Part shown: positions 41,161 through 52,395 of the stretch, in pieces
How positions within the stretch are numbered: the stretch's first letter is position 1
Layout: each line of letters starts with the position of its first letter
Assembly (NCBI GenBank): GCA_016709845.1
Contig: JADJMA010000028.1
Coordinates: 33,515-97,514 of the forward strand
Source of the DNA: Flammeovirgaceae bacterium
GTDB taxonomy: Bacteria; Bacteroidota; Bacteroidia; Cytophagales; Cyclobacteriaceae
Reading direction: 5' to 3'
Length of the DNA stretch: 64,000 nt
Position numbers and translations under genes: made by a program
Notes under the pieces: generated by a model
Told to the model about the DNA's origin: nothing
What the model saw: only the letters and a program-made list of their open reading frames with translations
The model's database searches: none

Positions 41161-41177
41161 ATTATTATAAGAATAAT
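41161..41177 (+). promoter_or_regulatory. AT-rich dyad upstream of katG
   Basis: ATTATT and AATAAT arms with a 5-nt spacer (ATAAG), about 135 bp before the katG ATG. It is loosely like a PerR/Fur-type box; AT-rich symmetry arises often by chance, so this is weak. Confidence 0.25.
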
Positions 41178-41312
41178 CAATTTGATTTATTATCAAGATG
41201 ATTGTAATCTTGAAGATGACTTTAATCATGGTAAGCCTGATCGATATTGCTTAATATGCAAGCATCGATTCTTTAATGAACACATAATTAAAAACCACTA
41301 AATATTATAAAT

Positions 41313-43538
41313 ATGGCAGATCAAACAAATCCAGGCACAACAGAGCACACGATGAATGGTGAAGGTAAATGTCCCTTTCATGGTGGTGAGATTAAAAAGC
41401 CGGCTGGTGGTGGCACACGAAACCGCGACTGGTGGCCAAATCAGTTGAAGCTTAACATTCTCCGGCAACACTCCGCCTTATCCAATCCAATGGATGAGAA
41501 GTTCAATTATGCAGAGGCATTTAAATCGCTCGATCTTAAAGCGGTAAAAAAGGACATCGTTGCGTTGATGACTACTTCGCAAGATTGGTGGCCTGCCGAT
41601 TATGGTCACTATGGTCCGTTCTTTATTCGTATGGCATGGCACTCAGCCGGAACTTATCGTATTAGTGACGGTCGTGGTGGTGCCGGTTCTGGTAACCAAC
41701 GCTTTGCACCTCTCAATAGCTGGCCCGATAATGCCAACCTCGATAAGGCACGATTGCTACTTTGGCCAATCAAGCAGAAGTATGGTAATAAAATTTCATG
41801 GGCCGACTTGATGATCCTCGCAGGCAACTGTGCACTAGAATCTATGGGTTTCAAGACTTTTGGCTTTGGTGGTGGTCGCGAAGATATATGGGAATCGGAA
41901 GAAGATGTTTATTGGGGCGCGGAAGATACCTGGTTGGGCGATAAACGTTACACCGGCAAGCGTGATCTTGAAAATCCACTGGCAGCCGTTCAAATGGGTT
42001 TGATCTACGTAAACCCTGAAGGACCTAACGGAAAACCAGATCCGCTGGCAGCAGCTATTGATATTCGCGAAACGTTTGGCCGTATGGCTATGAACGATGA
42101 AGAAACAGTAGCCCTTATTGCAGGTGGTCACACCTTCGGTAAAACACATGGCGCAGCCGATCCGGGTAAATACGTTGGTAAAGAACCTGCTGCTGCAGGT
42201 ATTGAAGAGCAAGGCTTAGGCTGGAAAAATTCCTTTGGAACCGGCCACGGAGTTCACACGATAACCAGTGGTTTAGAAGGCGCCTGGACTACTACGCCAA
42301 CGAAATGGAGCAACAACTTTTTCTGGAATCTCTTTGGCTACGAATGGGAATTAACAAAAAGCCCGGCTGGTGCCCAGCAGTGGATACCCAAGCATGGTAT
42401 GGGTGCTAACACGGTGCCGGATGCCCATGACTCTTCTAAACGCCATGTACCGGTAATGCTAACTACTGACCTTGCCTTACGCGTAGATCCAGTTTATGAA
42501 AAGATCTCAAGACGTTTCCTTGATGATCCAGATCTGTTTGCCAATGCATTTGCGAAGGCTTGGTATAAACTTACACACCGCGATATGGGACCCATCTCTC
42601 GCTACTTAGGTTCCGAGGTTCCCAAAGAAGAGTTGATCTGGCAAGATCCTATTCCTGCAGTAACTCATAAGTTGATAGACGATAAGGACATTGAAACGTT
42701 GAAGAGTAAAATACTTGCTTCTGGATTAACGGTATCGCAGTTGGTTTCTACTGCCTGGGCTTCCGCATCAACATTCCGTGGTTCTGATAAACGCGGTGGT
42801 GCCAATGGTGCCCGCGTTCGGCTTGCACCACAAAAGATTGGGAAGTCAATAATCCCGCTCAATTGGCAAATGTGTTAAAGAAACTTGAGGGTATTCAACA
42901 TGAGTTTAATAAGAGTGGTAAGCACGTATCATTAGCCGACTTGATTGTGTTGGCAGGTTGTGCAGGTATTGAGAAGGCTGCAAAAAATGCTGGTCATGAG
43001 GTGAAAGTTCCATTCACTGCAGGTCGCGCTGATTCCTCACAAGAGCAAACAGATGTAGAATCATTTGCCGTGCTTGAGCCTGCTGCCGATGGTTTCCGCA
43101 ATTATTTTCATGCTAAGCATAGCGCTACAGTAGAAGAAATGTTAGTTGATAAAGCACAACTGCTAACGCTTACAGCACCCGAAATGACTGTATTATTAGG
43201 AGGATGATTTGTACTTAAAACCAATTCGATAATTCAGCACACGGTGTATTCACTAAAAAATCAGAAGCACTTAGCAATGATTTTTTGTTAACCTACTTGA
43301 TTTAGGTACAAGCTGGAAGGCAACTTCTGAAACACAAACTGAATTTGAAGGCCGCGATAGAAAGACTGGTGAAGTGAAATGGACTGCTACTCGTGCTGAC
43401 CTGATTTTAGGTTCTAACTCTGAGTTGCGCGCTATTGCTGAAGTATATGGCTGTGCCGATGCTGAAGCAAAGTTTGTTAAAGACTTTATAGCTGCCTGGA
43501 ACAAGGTGATGAACCTGGATCGTTTTGATCTGGCTTAA
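41313..43538 (+). CDS. katG: Catalase-peroxidase KatG, frameshifted C-terminal third
   Basis: Bifunctional haem catalase-peroxidase, about 742 residues. Distal site RMAWHSAGTYR: Arg106, Trp109, His110. Tyr232 (GLIYVNPEG) and Met258 (GRMAM) complete the Trp-Tyr-Met adduct. Proximal His273 is in GGHTFGKTHG. The first 515 residues are intact. A slip near 42845 changes WEVNNPAQLANVLKKLE to a dead end, and a cluster of indels at 43205-43235 breaks the domain-2 segment; the tail, SEALSNDFFVNLLDLGTSWK to KVMNLDRFDL, resumes in the original frame style and stops at 43536-43538. No biological reason for the breaks is seen. It detoxifies H2O2 and has a terminator 25 bp downstream. Confidence 0.95.
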
Positions 43539-43562
43539 AAGAAGTCTTTAGTTTTAGTATTG

Positions 43563-43592
43563 AGAGGTGATCTGTTTTAGATCACCTCTTTT
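43563..43592 (+). terminator. Rho-independent terminator of katG
   Basis: AGAGGTGATCT (43563-43573), loop GTTTT, AGATCACCTCT (43579-43589), then a T-rich tail. Perfect 11-bp stem, 25 bp after the katG stop. Confidence 0.92.
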
Positions 43593-43775
43593 ATTTATTA
43601 ATGGTATCGATCTCATTCGAGCTGTCATCACGGACGAGATCTTAGAAATGGTAAGGTGTTCTTAACCTCAACGGGATTCCGGGTCTAGATATAGATCAGT
43701 TTTATTTTACTCATTAACTCCACTCGCCCGGAATGACAATTCAAATAATTATCTTGTGCTCTTTAGCAACGTCAG

Positions 43776-45139
43776 ATGATTTCTCTTAACGACATCTATT
43801 TTCCGTACAGGGTACAGTTATCTTCAAGCAACTCAATCTACAGCTTGAGTCTGGTGTAGGCTACTTGATCACCGGAAAAAACGGAATTGGGAAAACGACT
43901 TTACTAAATCTGCTTGCTGGAAAAAATCAACCGAAGTCTGGGTCGGTTATATATGATTTTATAGACTACGCACTTACGTGGGATGAGAAGTACGAACTCC
44001 GCAAAAAAAATATTCACTATGTGCCTACCCATGCGCTGCATGAATTAATGAGCGGCCCCGATTTATATTATCAGCAACGGTATTATACTATCGAGGAAAC
44101 TACCCCGATCCCTACAGTGAAAGATTTCTTTGGTGAGCGGTATAAAAACTGAACGATTTTGATTTCCCCACATCTTTAACATTGATCATTTGCTTAAGCT
44201 CGAACTTCCGCGATTGAGCAACGGACAATTAAAAGATTATCATCTTGAAACAGCTATTGGATAATCTCCCAAAATATTGATCCTCGATTATCCGTTTGAA
44301 GGACTCGATCTCACCAGTCGCATCGAATTAAAAGAATTTTTAGATCATCTCGCAACTTATCATCACATTCAAATGATTATTGCCGATCACAATCATCCAC
44401 AACTTCCCAACGTCATTACAAAAAAAATTGAATTAACTTCTTGCTCGAGCGAGATTACTAATCGCACGCAAAGTGAATTTGATTCAACGAGTTTACCTCA
44501 AGCCATTGCTCCTGCCAAAGAGACTGAGCCTGTAGTAGAAATGCGCAATCTTAAAATTCAATATGGCAACGCGATAATTTTAAATAACCTAAACTGGAAA
44601 ATTAATCGCGGTGAACGCTGGGCACTTACGGGACCCAATGGCTCAGGCAAAACTACACTCTTCAGTCTTATCTATGCCGACCATCCTATGGCCTATAGTG
44701 AACAGGTCTATCTTTTTGGTAAACGTAGAGGCACGGGCGAATCCATTTGGGATATTAAAAAACGAATTAGTTATCTCGGGCCCGAGCAAATACATTTTCT
44801 GGATGCTGCTACTTCCTTACTTACTGTATGAATATCTCACTTAAAAAGTGAAGTAACAGACGTGAAATCAATTATTATTTTTGGAATTGAACATCTTCTG
44901 CAAAACGGGTACGACAACTATCCAATGGCGAGTTGCAATTAGTATTGTTGATAGGGTTGTTTCTATCACAAAAGGAATTGCTGCTATTAGATGAACCCTT
45001 TCAATTTCTTGACCCCATACAAAAAGCTCGCGTTAACGAGTATCTCAGTAAACATCTGAACCAAACCACCACCCTCGTTTTAATTACCCATTATGAAGGT
45101 GATGTCAAGCATTGGACGAATCACAGGATGAAGCTTTAA
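43776..45139 (+). CDS. Double ATP-binding cassette protein (ModF-like), frameshifted
   Basis: About 455 residues with two ABC ATPase domains in one chain and no membrane part, like ModF/PhrA. The start at 43776 gives MISLNDIYFPYR; a slip near 43815 leads to LQLESGVGYLITGKNGIGKT (Walker A 1: GKNGIGKT). Domain 1 ends in a shattered stretch (44150-44280) where ELPRLSNGQL (signature) and ILILDYPFEGLDL (Walker B 1) are visible. Domain 2: VEMRNLKIQYGNAIILNNLN, ALTGPNGSGKTTLFSLI (Walker A 2), RQLSNGELQLVLLIGLFLSQ (signature), LLLLDEPFQFLD (Walker B 2) and LVLITHYEGDVKHW (H-loop). E. coli ModF is linked to the molybdate locus, but no mod genes are seen here, so the role is open. Confidence 0.85.
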
Positions 45140-45282
45140 TGCATATTGCAAAACATGTAACGAGGGAATGGAATTATTTCAATGCTCCATATTGATAATC
45201 TCTATCTGCCGTCTTGAAAATAAGCCAAGTAGCGTTTTTTGTGTTTTCAGATACTGAAAAACTTCTTGAGCTCGCCTAAAAT

Positions 45283-45315
45283 AAAACCGCTTACCCAAAG
45301 TGTGTAAGCGGTTTT
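45283..45315. terminator. Terminator between convergent genes
   Basis: AAAACCGCTTAC (45283-45294) and GTAAGCGGTTTT (45304-45315), perfect 12-bp arms with a 9-nt loop and A/T runs on both sides, able to stop the ATPase gene from the left and the sortilin-like gene from the right. Confidence 0.85.
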
Positions 45316-45350
45316 AGTAATAGTCCTAAGAATGTTTCTAATTAATTCTT

Positions 45351-48300
45351 TTACCTTGATCTTGATGGTTTCCATTTTAGGATAAATAAACTCAGGTAAC
45401 CCTGCTCCTTTCAAAACATCGCTATAATTATTTATGTCTTCACTGATCATTTTCTCTAGCTCATTTTTTGAAAACCTTCCACTTATCCAGGTAATCTTTG
45501 GTTACGTCTTTTTGTTCCCTGGGTTACAGGCACATTACCATCGCCCATGTCATTCAATAGAATCTTGTACTTCACCAACAGGCGGCTTCAAACTGATAGT
45601 TATGTTGCTGGGGTACGTAATTCTTTTTGTAGGATATTCTCAATCCAAGCATCAATTTTATCGTTGAGCGCCTTACCCCCATCTAGCAAATCCTTTGAAG
45701 TAGCCTCTTGTAGAACAAAATCGAGCTGCTGCTTTACTTTTCTCAAATACCTCACCCCTTTAGCCATTTCAGTGGCGCCCACCAACAAAGACTCAGACAA
45801 TTGATCACGCTCGACATAAGCAGCCGCTGCCCCGGGAATGCTCTCCTCTATTCTTGGGTCTATCTTCACTTCAAAATCTTGTACTTGTGTGAAGCCACCT
45901 ACTTTGAATCTCGCCTGGTACTTTCCAGGTGCTGCATCATAGGCACTCAAATCACGGTTGGTCATGGTTAATTCTTTGATACAATCGAACTGACCAATAC
46001 GCATATTCCAGTTCCATGAATGCGCTCCTGCACTTTTTTTCAATTGTTTTTTAATGAAAGCATCACATTCTGTCTTTGGTCCGTTAGTAGATTCTGTATA
46101 CACTACCTGTCCCGATTGATTAATTATTTCCATTGACATTGGCACATCATCACCGACTTCTTTATTGATGACGTATGTTATTAGCGTCCCTGTTGGTGGA
46201 TTTTGACCCTGGTCACCATTCAGACTGAAAGCCCTGGCCAATGGTGCATAGGCATCGCGAGGTTTATACAAGAAGTAATCCGCTTTCGCCACCTTATCAG
46301 AAATTTGATGAAGTGGTGATAAGTCATCCAAAATCCATATTGCACGACCTTGTGTTGTAACCACTAAATCCTTTCTCTTTACACGCATATCTGTAATAGG
46401 AACTTGCGGAAGATTATTCTGCAGGGACTGCCAGTTGGCGCCATCATCAAACGATACAAACAAGCCGTTTTCCGTACCTGCATAAAGTAATCCTTTGCGA
46501 TCCGGATCTTCTCTTACCGACCGTGCAAAAGTATTGTTGGGAATACCATTCACAATCTCTACCCAGGTCTTACCATAGTTCTTAGTCTTAAAGATATGTG
46601 GCGTAAAATCATTCATCTTAAAACCAGCCACTGCTATATAAGCTGAAGCCGGATCGTGTGGTGAAGGCTCCACTACGTTGATGATGGCTTCTTTTAATCC
46701 CTTGGGAGTAACGTTGCTCCATGTTTTACCTCCGTCTTGGGTTACATGTACCAATCCATCATCAGAACCTACCCAAATCTACCTTCCTTCAAAAGTGATT
46801 CTTCTATATTGAAAACGTTGTTATAACTCTCTGCTGTGATTTGTTCATTGGAGATGGGTGTACCTCCTTTTCCCTGGTGGGCCTTATCGTTGCGTGTCAA
46901 GTCTTCACTGATTACTTGCCATGTTACACCACGGTCAACAGATTTCATCATGAATTGCGATCCATAATAAATCACATTGGGATTATGCGGTGATACCAAT
47001 ACAGGGCCGTTCCAATTGGCGCGGTATTTCAAATTCTGTGGCTGCTCACCACTTACTTGTTCAGGGAAAGGACGCACCATGCGTGTGTTATCTATTTTGC
47101 TATCCCACTCCACAAAATTGCCTGCAAAGAAAGTAGAATAGATGAACCTCGGATTATTAGCATCAAAAGCCACCGTAGAAGATTCACCTGCACGCAATTC
47201 ATTCCAATGCATACGACCGATGCCCTGATCTTGTGAAGTACTGTTAATGGCTATGGTAGTGTTGTCCTGTTGACCAGAGTAGATACGATACGGATACTGG
47301 TTGTCAGTAATGGCACGATAAAACTGTCCGGTAGGTTGGTTCATTAAAGTAGACCAGGTTGTGCCTCCATTATAGGATACAGCAGCTCCACCGTCATTGG
47401 AATTGATTAATATCTTACTATCATTCGGATTGATCCACATAGCATGATGGTCGGGGTGACTGCCACGTAAGCCAGTGAAAGTCCTACCGCCATCAATCGA
47501 CTTCATAGCAGAACTGTTCATCACCCACAATTCATCTTCATCATTAGGATCAGCAATGATGTGCATATAATACCATGCACGCGCATAGGTAGTACCATCG
47601 TTAGTCATTTGGCGGAAAGATTCGCCACCATCATCAGAGCGGTACACTCCACCTTTGTCACCCAATGCTTCTATGGCCAGGTAGACCACCTTTGGATTGG
47701 CCCCAGAAATGGCAACACCCATTTTTCCTTTTAGGTCGGGCAATCCCTTCTTAATTTCTTTCCAGGTTACACCACCATTCGTGGTCTTGTATACGCGGCT
47801 GCCCGGTCCACCACTTTGTACCACCCATGGCTTTCGGTTGAAGTCCCAGGAGGTCACCATCATAATATCAGGATTGGATGCATCTACAGAAAGATCAGCG
47901 ATACCTGAGTTTTCATTTACATAAAGAATCTTTTTCCAGTTTTTACCTCCATCTTCCGACAAGTAAACACCACGCTCTTCATTGGGGCCCCATGGGTCAC
48001 CTTGCGCTGCCACATATACTTTGTCAGGATTGCGCGGATGTACAAACACCCGGCTGATATGCCTCGTGGCTTCCAAGCCCATGTGTGTCCAGGTTTCCCC
48101 AGCATCTGTAGATTTGTAAACACCATCACCATGCGAGGTTTTCACGCCACGCACTGGCCCTTCTCTCAGTACCAACGTATATAATATTTGGGTCTGATGG
48201 AGCAACAGCAATGTAGCCGATCCCTCCTGTATTGAAATAGCCATCTGAAATATTGTTCCAGGTAGTTCCACCATCCGTGGTTTTCCAAACACCACCCCCT

Positions 48301-48500
48301 GTGGTACCCATGTAGTAAGTTAAAATGTCACCCGGAATTCCGGTAGAGCAAGTAGAACGACCACCCCGGAATGGGCCGATATTGCGATAAGTCAAGCTTT
48401 GGTAAAGCTTTTTATCAATCAGATCTGTAGCCGGTTTTGTCTGTCCAACTGCAAGGGTACAACCACCCAATAGCAGAGCAAAAAGGATATTAATTTTCAT
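45351..48500 (-). CDS. Sortilin/VPS10-like BNR-repeat secreted protein, frameshifted
   Basis: About 1050 residues. The start at 48500 gives a signal peptide ending LAVGQTKP. A ten-bladed-type propeller with many Asp-box/BNR repeats follows: GGVWKTTDGGTTWNNISDG, VYKSTDAGETWTHMG, VYLSEDGGKNWKKI, VYKTTNGGVTWKEI, VYRSDDGGESFRQM, MKSIDGGRTF, TQDGGKTWSNVTPKG. A C-terminal sandwich, RIGQFDCIKELTMTNRD and PGKYQARFKVGGFTQVQDFE, and helical end follow. Slips near 48180-48200, 46765 and 45610, then several between 45610 and 45350 where the tail GNVPVTQGTK and AGLPEFIYPKMETIK sits in other frames; the exact stop is uncertain. Bacteroidota relatives are annotated as glycosyl hydrolase or VPS10 domain proteins, often without proven activity. 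Confidence 0.88.
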
Positions 48501-48751
48501 GTTAAGTAGTTTTAATTTTTAATCAGCAGCCTGGTTATCTCATTGAGAGTATAATTTTTTAGTTTACTCAGTGCATGAAAATAAACAAATGATTTCAATT
48601 CAGGTTTGAATTTTATTCAGGTGGTGAGAAAGACTGTTGTGCCGCTTGTTTACCAAAGCATTGGTTATCCAATATGGAAATAGTTTCCAATTCCCTCCAC
48701 GAAAGTGATCAGACAGAACCTGAGTGGAAAACTTCTTTTGTTTTACCTACC

Positions 48752-50086
48752 CTAAATCTTCTGCCAACCGGATATAGTTTGAATACACACCGCAACCAAT
48801 TTTACCAGATCATCAACATCCACCCATTCGTTGGGGCCATAGAAATTTCCCCCAATAGATCCGATACCGTATGCCGGTATATTTAATAATCTTATTGGAT
48901 ACCGGATATCACCGGCATAATGATTAGGGTAAGCATTTGGTTTAATTCCGGTTACATCAGTAATCGATTGACGCAATACTTTACTAACGGGTGCTTCCCA
49001 ATCTGAAGTCCCAGGATTTGTAAGATAACCGATAGTATTTAACGTAGCTGTAAAATTATTTTTTGATGGAGGTAGATCTTTTATAAAAGTTTCTATGGAT
49101 TGCTTAGCTGTTGCAACCAGATTGTTCCCAGGTGTTTTTTCCTTCAAATTTTAATCGGAAAGTTAATGTCGCTTTATCAGCAACAGAACCAATACGGTCG
49201 CCCCATTCATGATCCCGATATTCACCATCACCTCTTTGAAAACACTTTCCCGTAAGTGGCTTATCAATTTCCAACAAACATCAACGGCATTGCCGCCTGC
49301 TCCCCAATCAGCCGAATCGATACTACCTATTTCCATTTGAGGACCTCGCCATCCGGTTACAATTAATTGCAGGTCAGCAATACCTTGCACAGAATTTTTT
49401 ATATCCTCAAGGCCACGACCCGTTTCGGCAGGATGGACATAAAGTACAGCACCAAGACTAGGGTTTACTTTACTTATACGATCAAATACCGGTAAACTCC
49501 CGCGGCATCCGCCTCCTTTACCATGCAGACTCATCACTACGGGTAATGGCGCTCCCATTTTTTCCATTGCCCTTGCAGCCACCAGCATAGCGGCTACACC
49601 AGCCTTATCATCGGCAGTTCCCAAACCATATAGTTTGTTGCCAACGAGCTTGGCCTCGAACGGATCGGTTTGCCAGTTATCATAAACAGATTCGGTATCG
49701 ATATGCGCAAACATGGCAAATTGCTTACCCTTACTTTTTTGGGGCCAACCGACCAGATTAACAAAAGGCCCATCACCTGCCGGATCAGGGGGCATAAATT
49801 CGGGATGATTTGCATAACTGCTGGGGCGATCTTTGCTCTCTTCAATGCGATATGGAAGTTTGGATAGATATGATTTCACCACCGCCTGTGCATTGGCTGC
49901 CGACTCGCCAGAAAGACTTTGAACATGCACAAGTTCCGTCAGTAAGGTGAGTAATTCACCACGATAACTCTCCGCTAACTTAAGTGCTTTGTTAGTCGGT
50001 TTCGTTTGTGTAAAGCCAGGCATGGCCGTAAGCATCGTTAACGCGCTGACACTGCCGATAAATTTTCTACGCGAAATCTCCTTCAT
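48752..50086 (-). CDS. M20-family peptidase with Tat-like signal, one frameshift
   Basis: About 445 residues. The N-terminus, MKEISRRKFIGSVSALTMLT, has a twin-arginine-type motif. Metal and catalytic motifs: FAMFAHIDTESVYDNWQTDP (His, Asp), YGLGTADDKAGVAAMLVAA (bridging Asp), but the Glu-Glu pair expected after VVMSLHGKGGGCRGSLP is not obvious: the text reads GKGGGCRGS where relatives have an EEE/EEGGG-type motif, so a local error or loss of the catalytic Glu is possible. YVHPAETGRGLEDIK and the dimerisation domain follow. A slip near 49150-49200 separates the last third (KQSIETFIKDLPPSKNN, DIRYPIRLLNIPAYGIGSIG). It is an exported dipeptidase-like enzyme of unknown substrate. Confidence 0.82.
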
Positions 50087-50267
50087 ATTATTTAAATCTA
50101 TTAACGTTCTTTTTGGGCACTGGATAATTCATTGAACTAGAAATCATGCTGTATATTATCTAATTTAATGTTCTAAATAAGGAATAAATTTGATTAGATT
50201 CCATGAATTAATTTAATCGGTATTTTTCTCTTAAATCACCAATGTCATACATTCTAATAACACAATT

Positions 50268-50657
50268 ATGAACACGAAATGGGTTATGATAGCAACCTCC
50301 CTCTTACTTGGAGCATCCGGAATTGTATTAACATTTGCACCCGATCTAATAATCGGCAGTCTGAGAGTTAATTCATCTCAAGTATCTGTACTACTTGGAC
50401 AAGTTTTAGGTGCCCTTTATTTTGGATTTGCCATGCTTAATTGGATGACGAAAGAAAGTTTAATCGGTGGAATTTATAATCGCCCGGTTGCCGTTGCCAA
50501 TCTCACACACTTTATGATTGCCGGATTAGCGTTAGTAAAAGCGTCTATTTCAAATCCACAACTTCCACTATTGCTAATACTTGTCAGCGGTGTTTATGCT
50601 GTGCTGGCAATACTTTTTGGAATCATTCTTTTCAGGCACCCGATACCGGAGAAATAG
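50268..50657 (+). CDS. Hypothetical four-helix membrane protein
   Basis: Intact 129-residue protein with about four transmembrane helices: WVMIATSLLLGASGIVLTFA, VSVLLGQVLGALYFGFAMLN, AVANLTHFMIAGLALVKASI and PLLLILVSGVYAVLAILFGI. The fold suggests the small DoxX/DUF4345-like membrane families seen in Bacteroidota, but no motif proves it. It is monocistronic, between a divergent M20 gene and the hydrolase gene at 50797. Function unknown. Confidence 0.75.
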   Translation: MNTKWVMIATSLLLGASGIVLTFAPDLIIGSLRVNSSQVSVLLGQVLGALYFGFAMLNWMTKESLIGGIYNRPVAVANLTHFMIAGLALVKASISNPQLPLLLILVSGVYAVLAILFGIILFRHPIPEK

Positions 50658-50796
50658 CATCTAATCCGTTTCGTTAGGACCATCGGCCACCAATAAAAAA
50701 TTCAATTTATGATAAACTTTAATTTGTTATCTTGAACGTAATAACTGAAGTTGGCCTGACCACGAAAGTCGGCAAGTACAATAAAAAAATAATACT

Positions 50797-51678
50797 ATGA
50801 AAGAGCTCAAGAAAGAAGATATCAAGCAAGAAGTATTTGATTTGTATGATGCCTATGCACATAACCGGATTGAAAGACGGTTATTTTTAGATAAACTTTC
50901 CACCTATGCTGTGGGCGGAATTACGGTTGCTTCCCTGCTTAGTTTTATCAGCCCCGATTACCACATCATTCAGGTGAAGCCCAATGATCCAAGATTAAAA
51001 TCGGATTATATCACGTATGATTCACCCAAAGGAGGCGGAAGCATTAAGGGACTTCTTTCTAAGAAAGCTGATGTAAAACGCAAGCAACCCGGTGTGATTG
51101 TCGTGCATGAAAACCGAGGATTAAATCCATACATTGAAGATGTAGGTAGAAGGACGGCACTGGCTGGATTTATTTCTTTGGCTCCGGATGCACTCACTCC
51201 GCTGGGTGGCTATCCCGGTAATGATGATGACGGCCGTACCATGCAAAGCAAGCTCGACAGAAATAAAATGCTTGAAGATTTTATTGCCGCTTATGATCAT
51301 TTGAAAGCACACCCGGAGTGTAATGGAAAAGTGGGCGTTGTTGGTTTTTGTTTTGGTGGATGGATATCAAACATGATGGCAGTTCGTATTCCAACTTTAT
51401 CAGCAGCAGTCCCCTTCTATGGTGGACAACCGGGTGCTGAAGATGTTCCTAAAATTCAATCTCCCTTACTGCTGCATTATGCAGGTTTAGATACGCGCGT
51501 AAATGAGGGTTGGCCTGCATATGAAGCACTCCTAAAAGAAAATAAGAAAAAATACACTGCCTATATTTATCCAGACGTGAATCATGGGTTCCATAACGAC
51601 ACCACACCGCGCTATGATAAACCTGCTGCTGAACTTGCCTGGCAGCGAACTATAGATTTCTTTACCAAGAATTTGTAG
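50797..51678 (+). CDS. Dienelactone hydrolase-family protein
   Basis: Intact 293-residue alpha/beta hydrolase. Catalytic triad: Cys185 in GFCFGGW, Asp232 in HYAGLDTRV and His263 in VNHGFHND, with the family's Glu105 in HENRGLN. This is the dienelactone hydrolase arrangement. The first 65 residues are an extra N-terminal segment with a hydrophobic stretch (TYAVGGITVASLLSFISPD), a membrane anchor or a Tat-less leader, so it probably acts at the cell envelope. The substrate is not predicted by context. Confidence 0.92.
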   Translation: MKELKKEDIKQEVFDLYDAYAHNRIERRLFLDKLSTYAVGGITVASLLSFISPDYHIIQVKPNDPRLKSDYITYDSPKGGGSIKGLLSKKADVKRKQPGVIVVHENRGLNPYIEDVGRRTALAGFISLAPDALTPLGGYPGNDDDGRTMQSKLDRNKMLEDFIAAYDHLKAHPECNGKVGVVGFCFGGWISNMMAVRIPTLSAAVPFYGGQPGAEDVPKIQSPLLLHYAGLDTRVNEGWPAYEALLKENKKKYTAYIYPDVNHGFHNDTTPRYDKPAAELAWQRTIDFFTKNL

Positions 51679-51869
51679 TAATCAACAAAAAATAGGAAGA
51701 AGAAATAATCATGGACCCTCGTTATTGTTGGTCGGCAATCCCAAAACTCCAAATCCAGAGCGATAAGTGTGATTTGACTTTGCCGTGTTAGTGCTGGCTT
51801 CAGCAACACGCTACCTGCAAACAAGTCCGTAGTGATGAACGCAAACACTAACAGCCTCGATTAAGTAAT

Positions 51870-52343
51870 ATGAAAACACTGCTGATTACCCCCGAAGGTT
51901 TAGAGAAGTTGAAAGCTGAGTTGGATCACCTGTGGCGGGTTGAACGGCCAGACACCACACAAAAGGTTACCTGGGCTGCTAGCCTTGGCGATCGTTCTGA
52001 AAATGCAGATTATCATTACAATAAAAAACGACTCCGGGAAATTGACAAGCGCATCCTTTACCTACGCAAATGCATCGATGACTTGAAGGTTGTGAACTAC
52101 TCCCCCTTTCAGGAAGGCAAAGTGATGTTTGGGGCTTGGGTAGAAATTGAAAATGATAAGGGCATGAAAAAACGATTGCGCATAGTAGGTGGTGAAGAAC
52201 TTATTGGGTCAACCGATTACATCTCGATGGACTCGCCTATGGCACTCGCGCTATTGAAAAAAGAAGTGGGTGATGAAGCTATTGTGAAAACAGTTACCGG
52301 GCAGTTTATTTGGCGCATCACCAAAATTGACTATCAGAAATAA
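51870..52343 (+). CDS. greB: Transcription elongation factor GreB/GreA
   Basis: Intact 157-residue Gre factor. The N-terminal coiled coil has GDRSENADYHYNKKRLREID (residues 40-59), whose acidic tip residues (Asp41, Glu44) enter the RNA polymerase secondary channel and activate transcript cleavage of backtracked complexes. The C-terminal FKBP-like domain has MFGAWVEIEND, RLRIVGGEELIGSTDYISMD, SPMALALLKKEVGDEAIVKT. The DRSENADY form and length favour GreB over GreA. It stands alone between the hydrolase gene and the G/C palindrome. Confidence 0.93.
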   Translation: MKTLLITPEGLEKLKAELDHLWRVERPDTTQKVTWAASLGDRSENADYHYNKKRLREIDKRILYLRKCIDDLKVVNYSPFQEGKVMFGAWVEIENDKGMKKRLRIVGGEELIGSTDYISMDSPMALALLKKEVGDEAIVKTVTGQFIWRITKIDYQK

Positions 52344-52395
52344 GTTTCTCTGGAGTCTCGCCCGAGATGGTGACACGGCTGAGAAAGAATCGCTG

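Noticed and set aside
43205..43240. TGA recoding (selenocysteine) in katG
   Set aside because: KatG has no selenocysteine here and further indels follow within 30 bp, so this is a cluster of sequence errors.
48674..48886. Plus-strand frame between the sortilin-like and M20 genes
   Set aside because: It overlaps the 3' end of the M20 gene on the other strand, where the minus-strand protein is clearly conserved.
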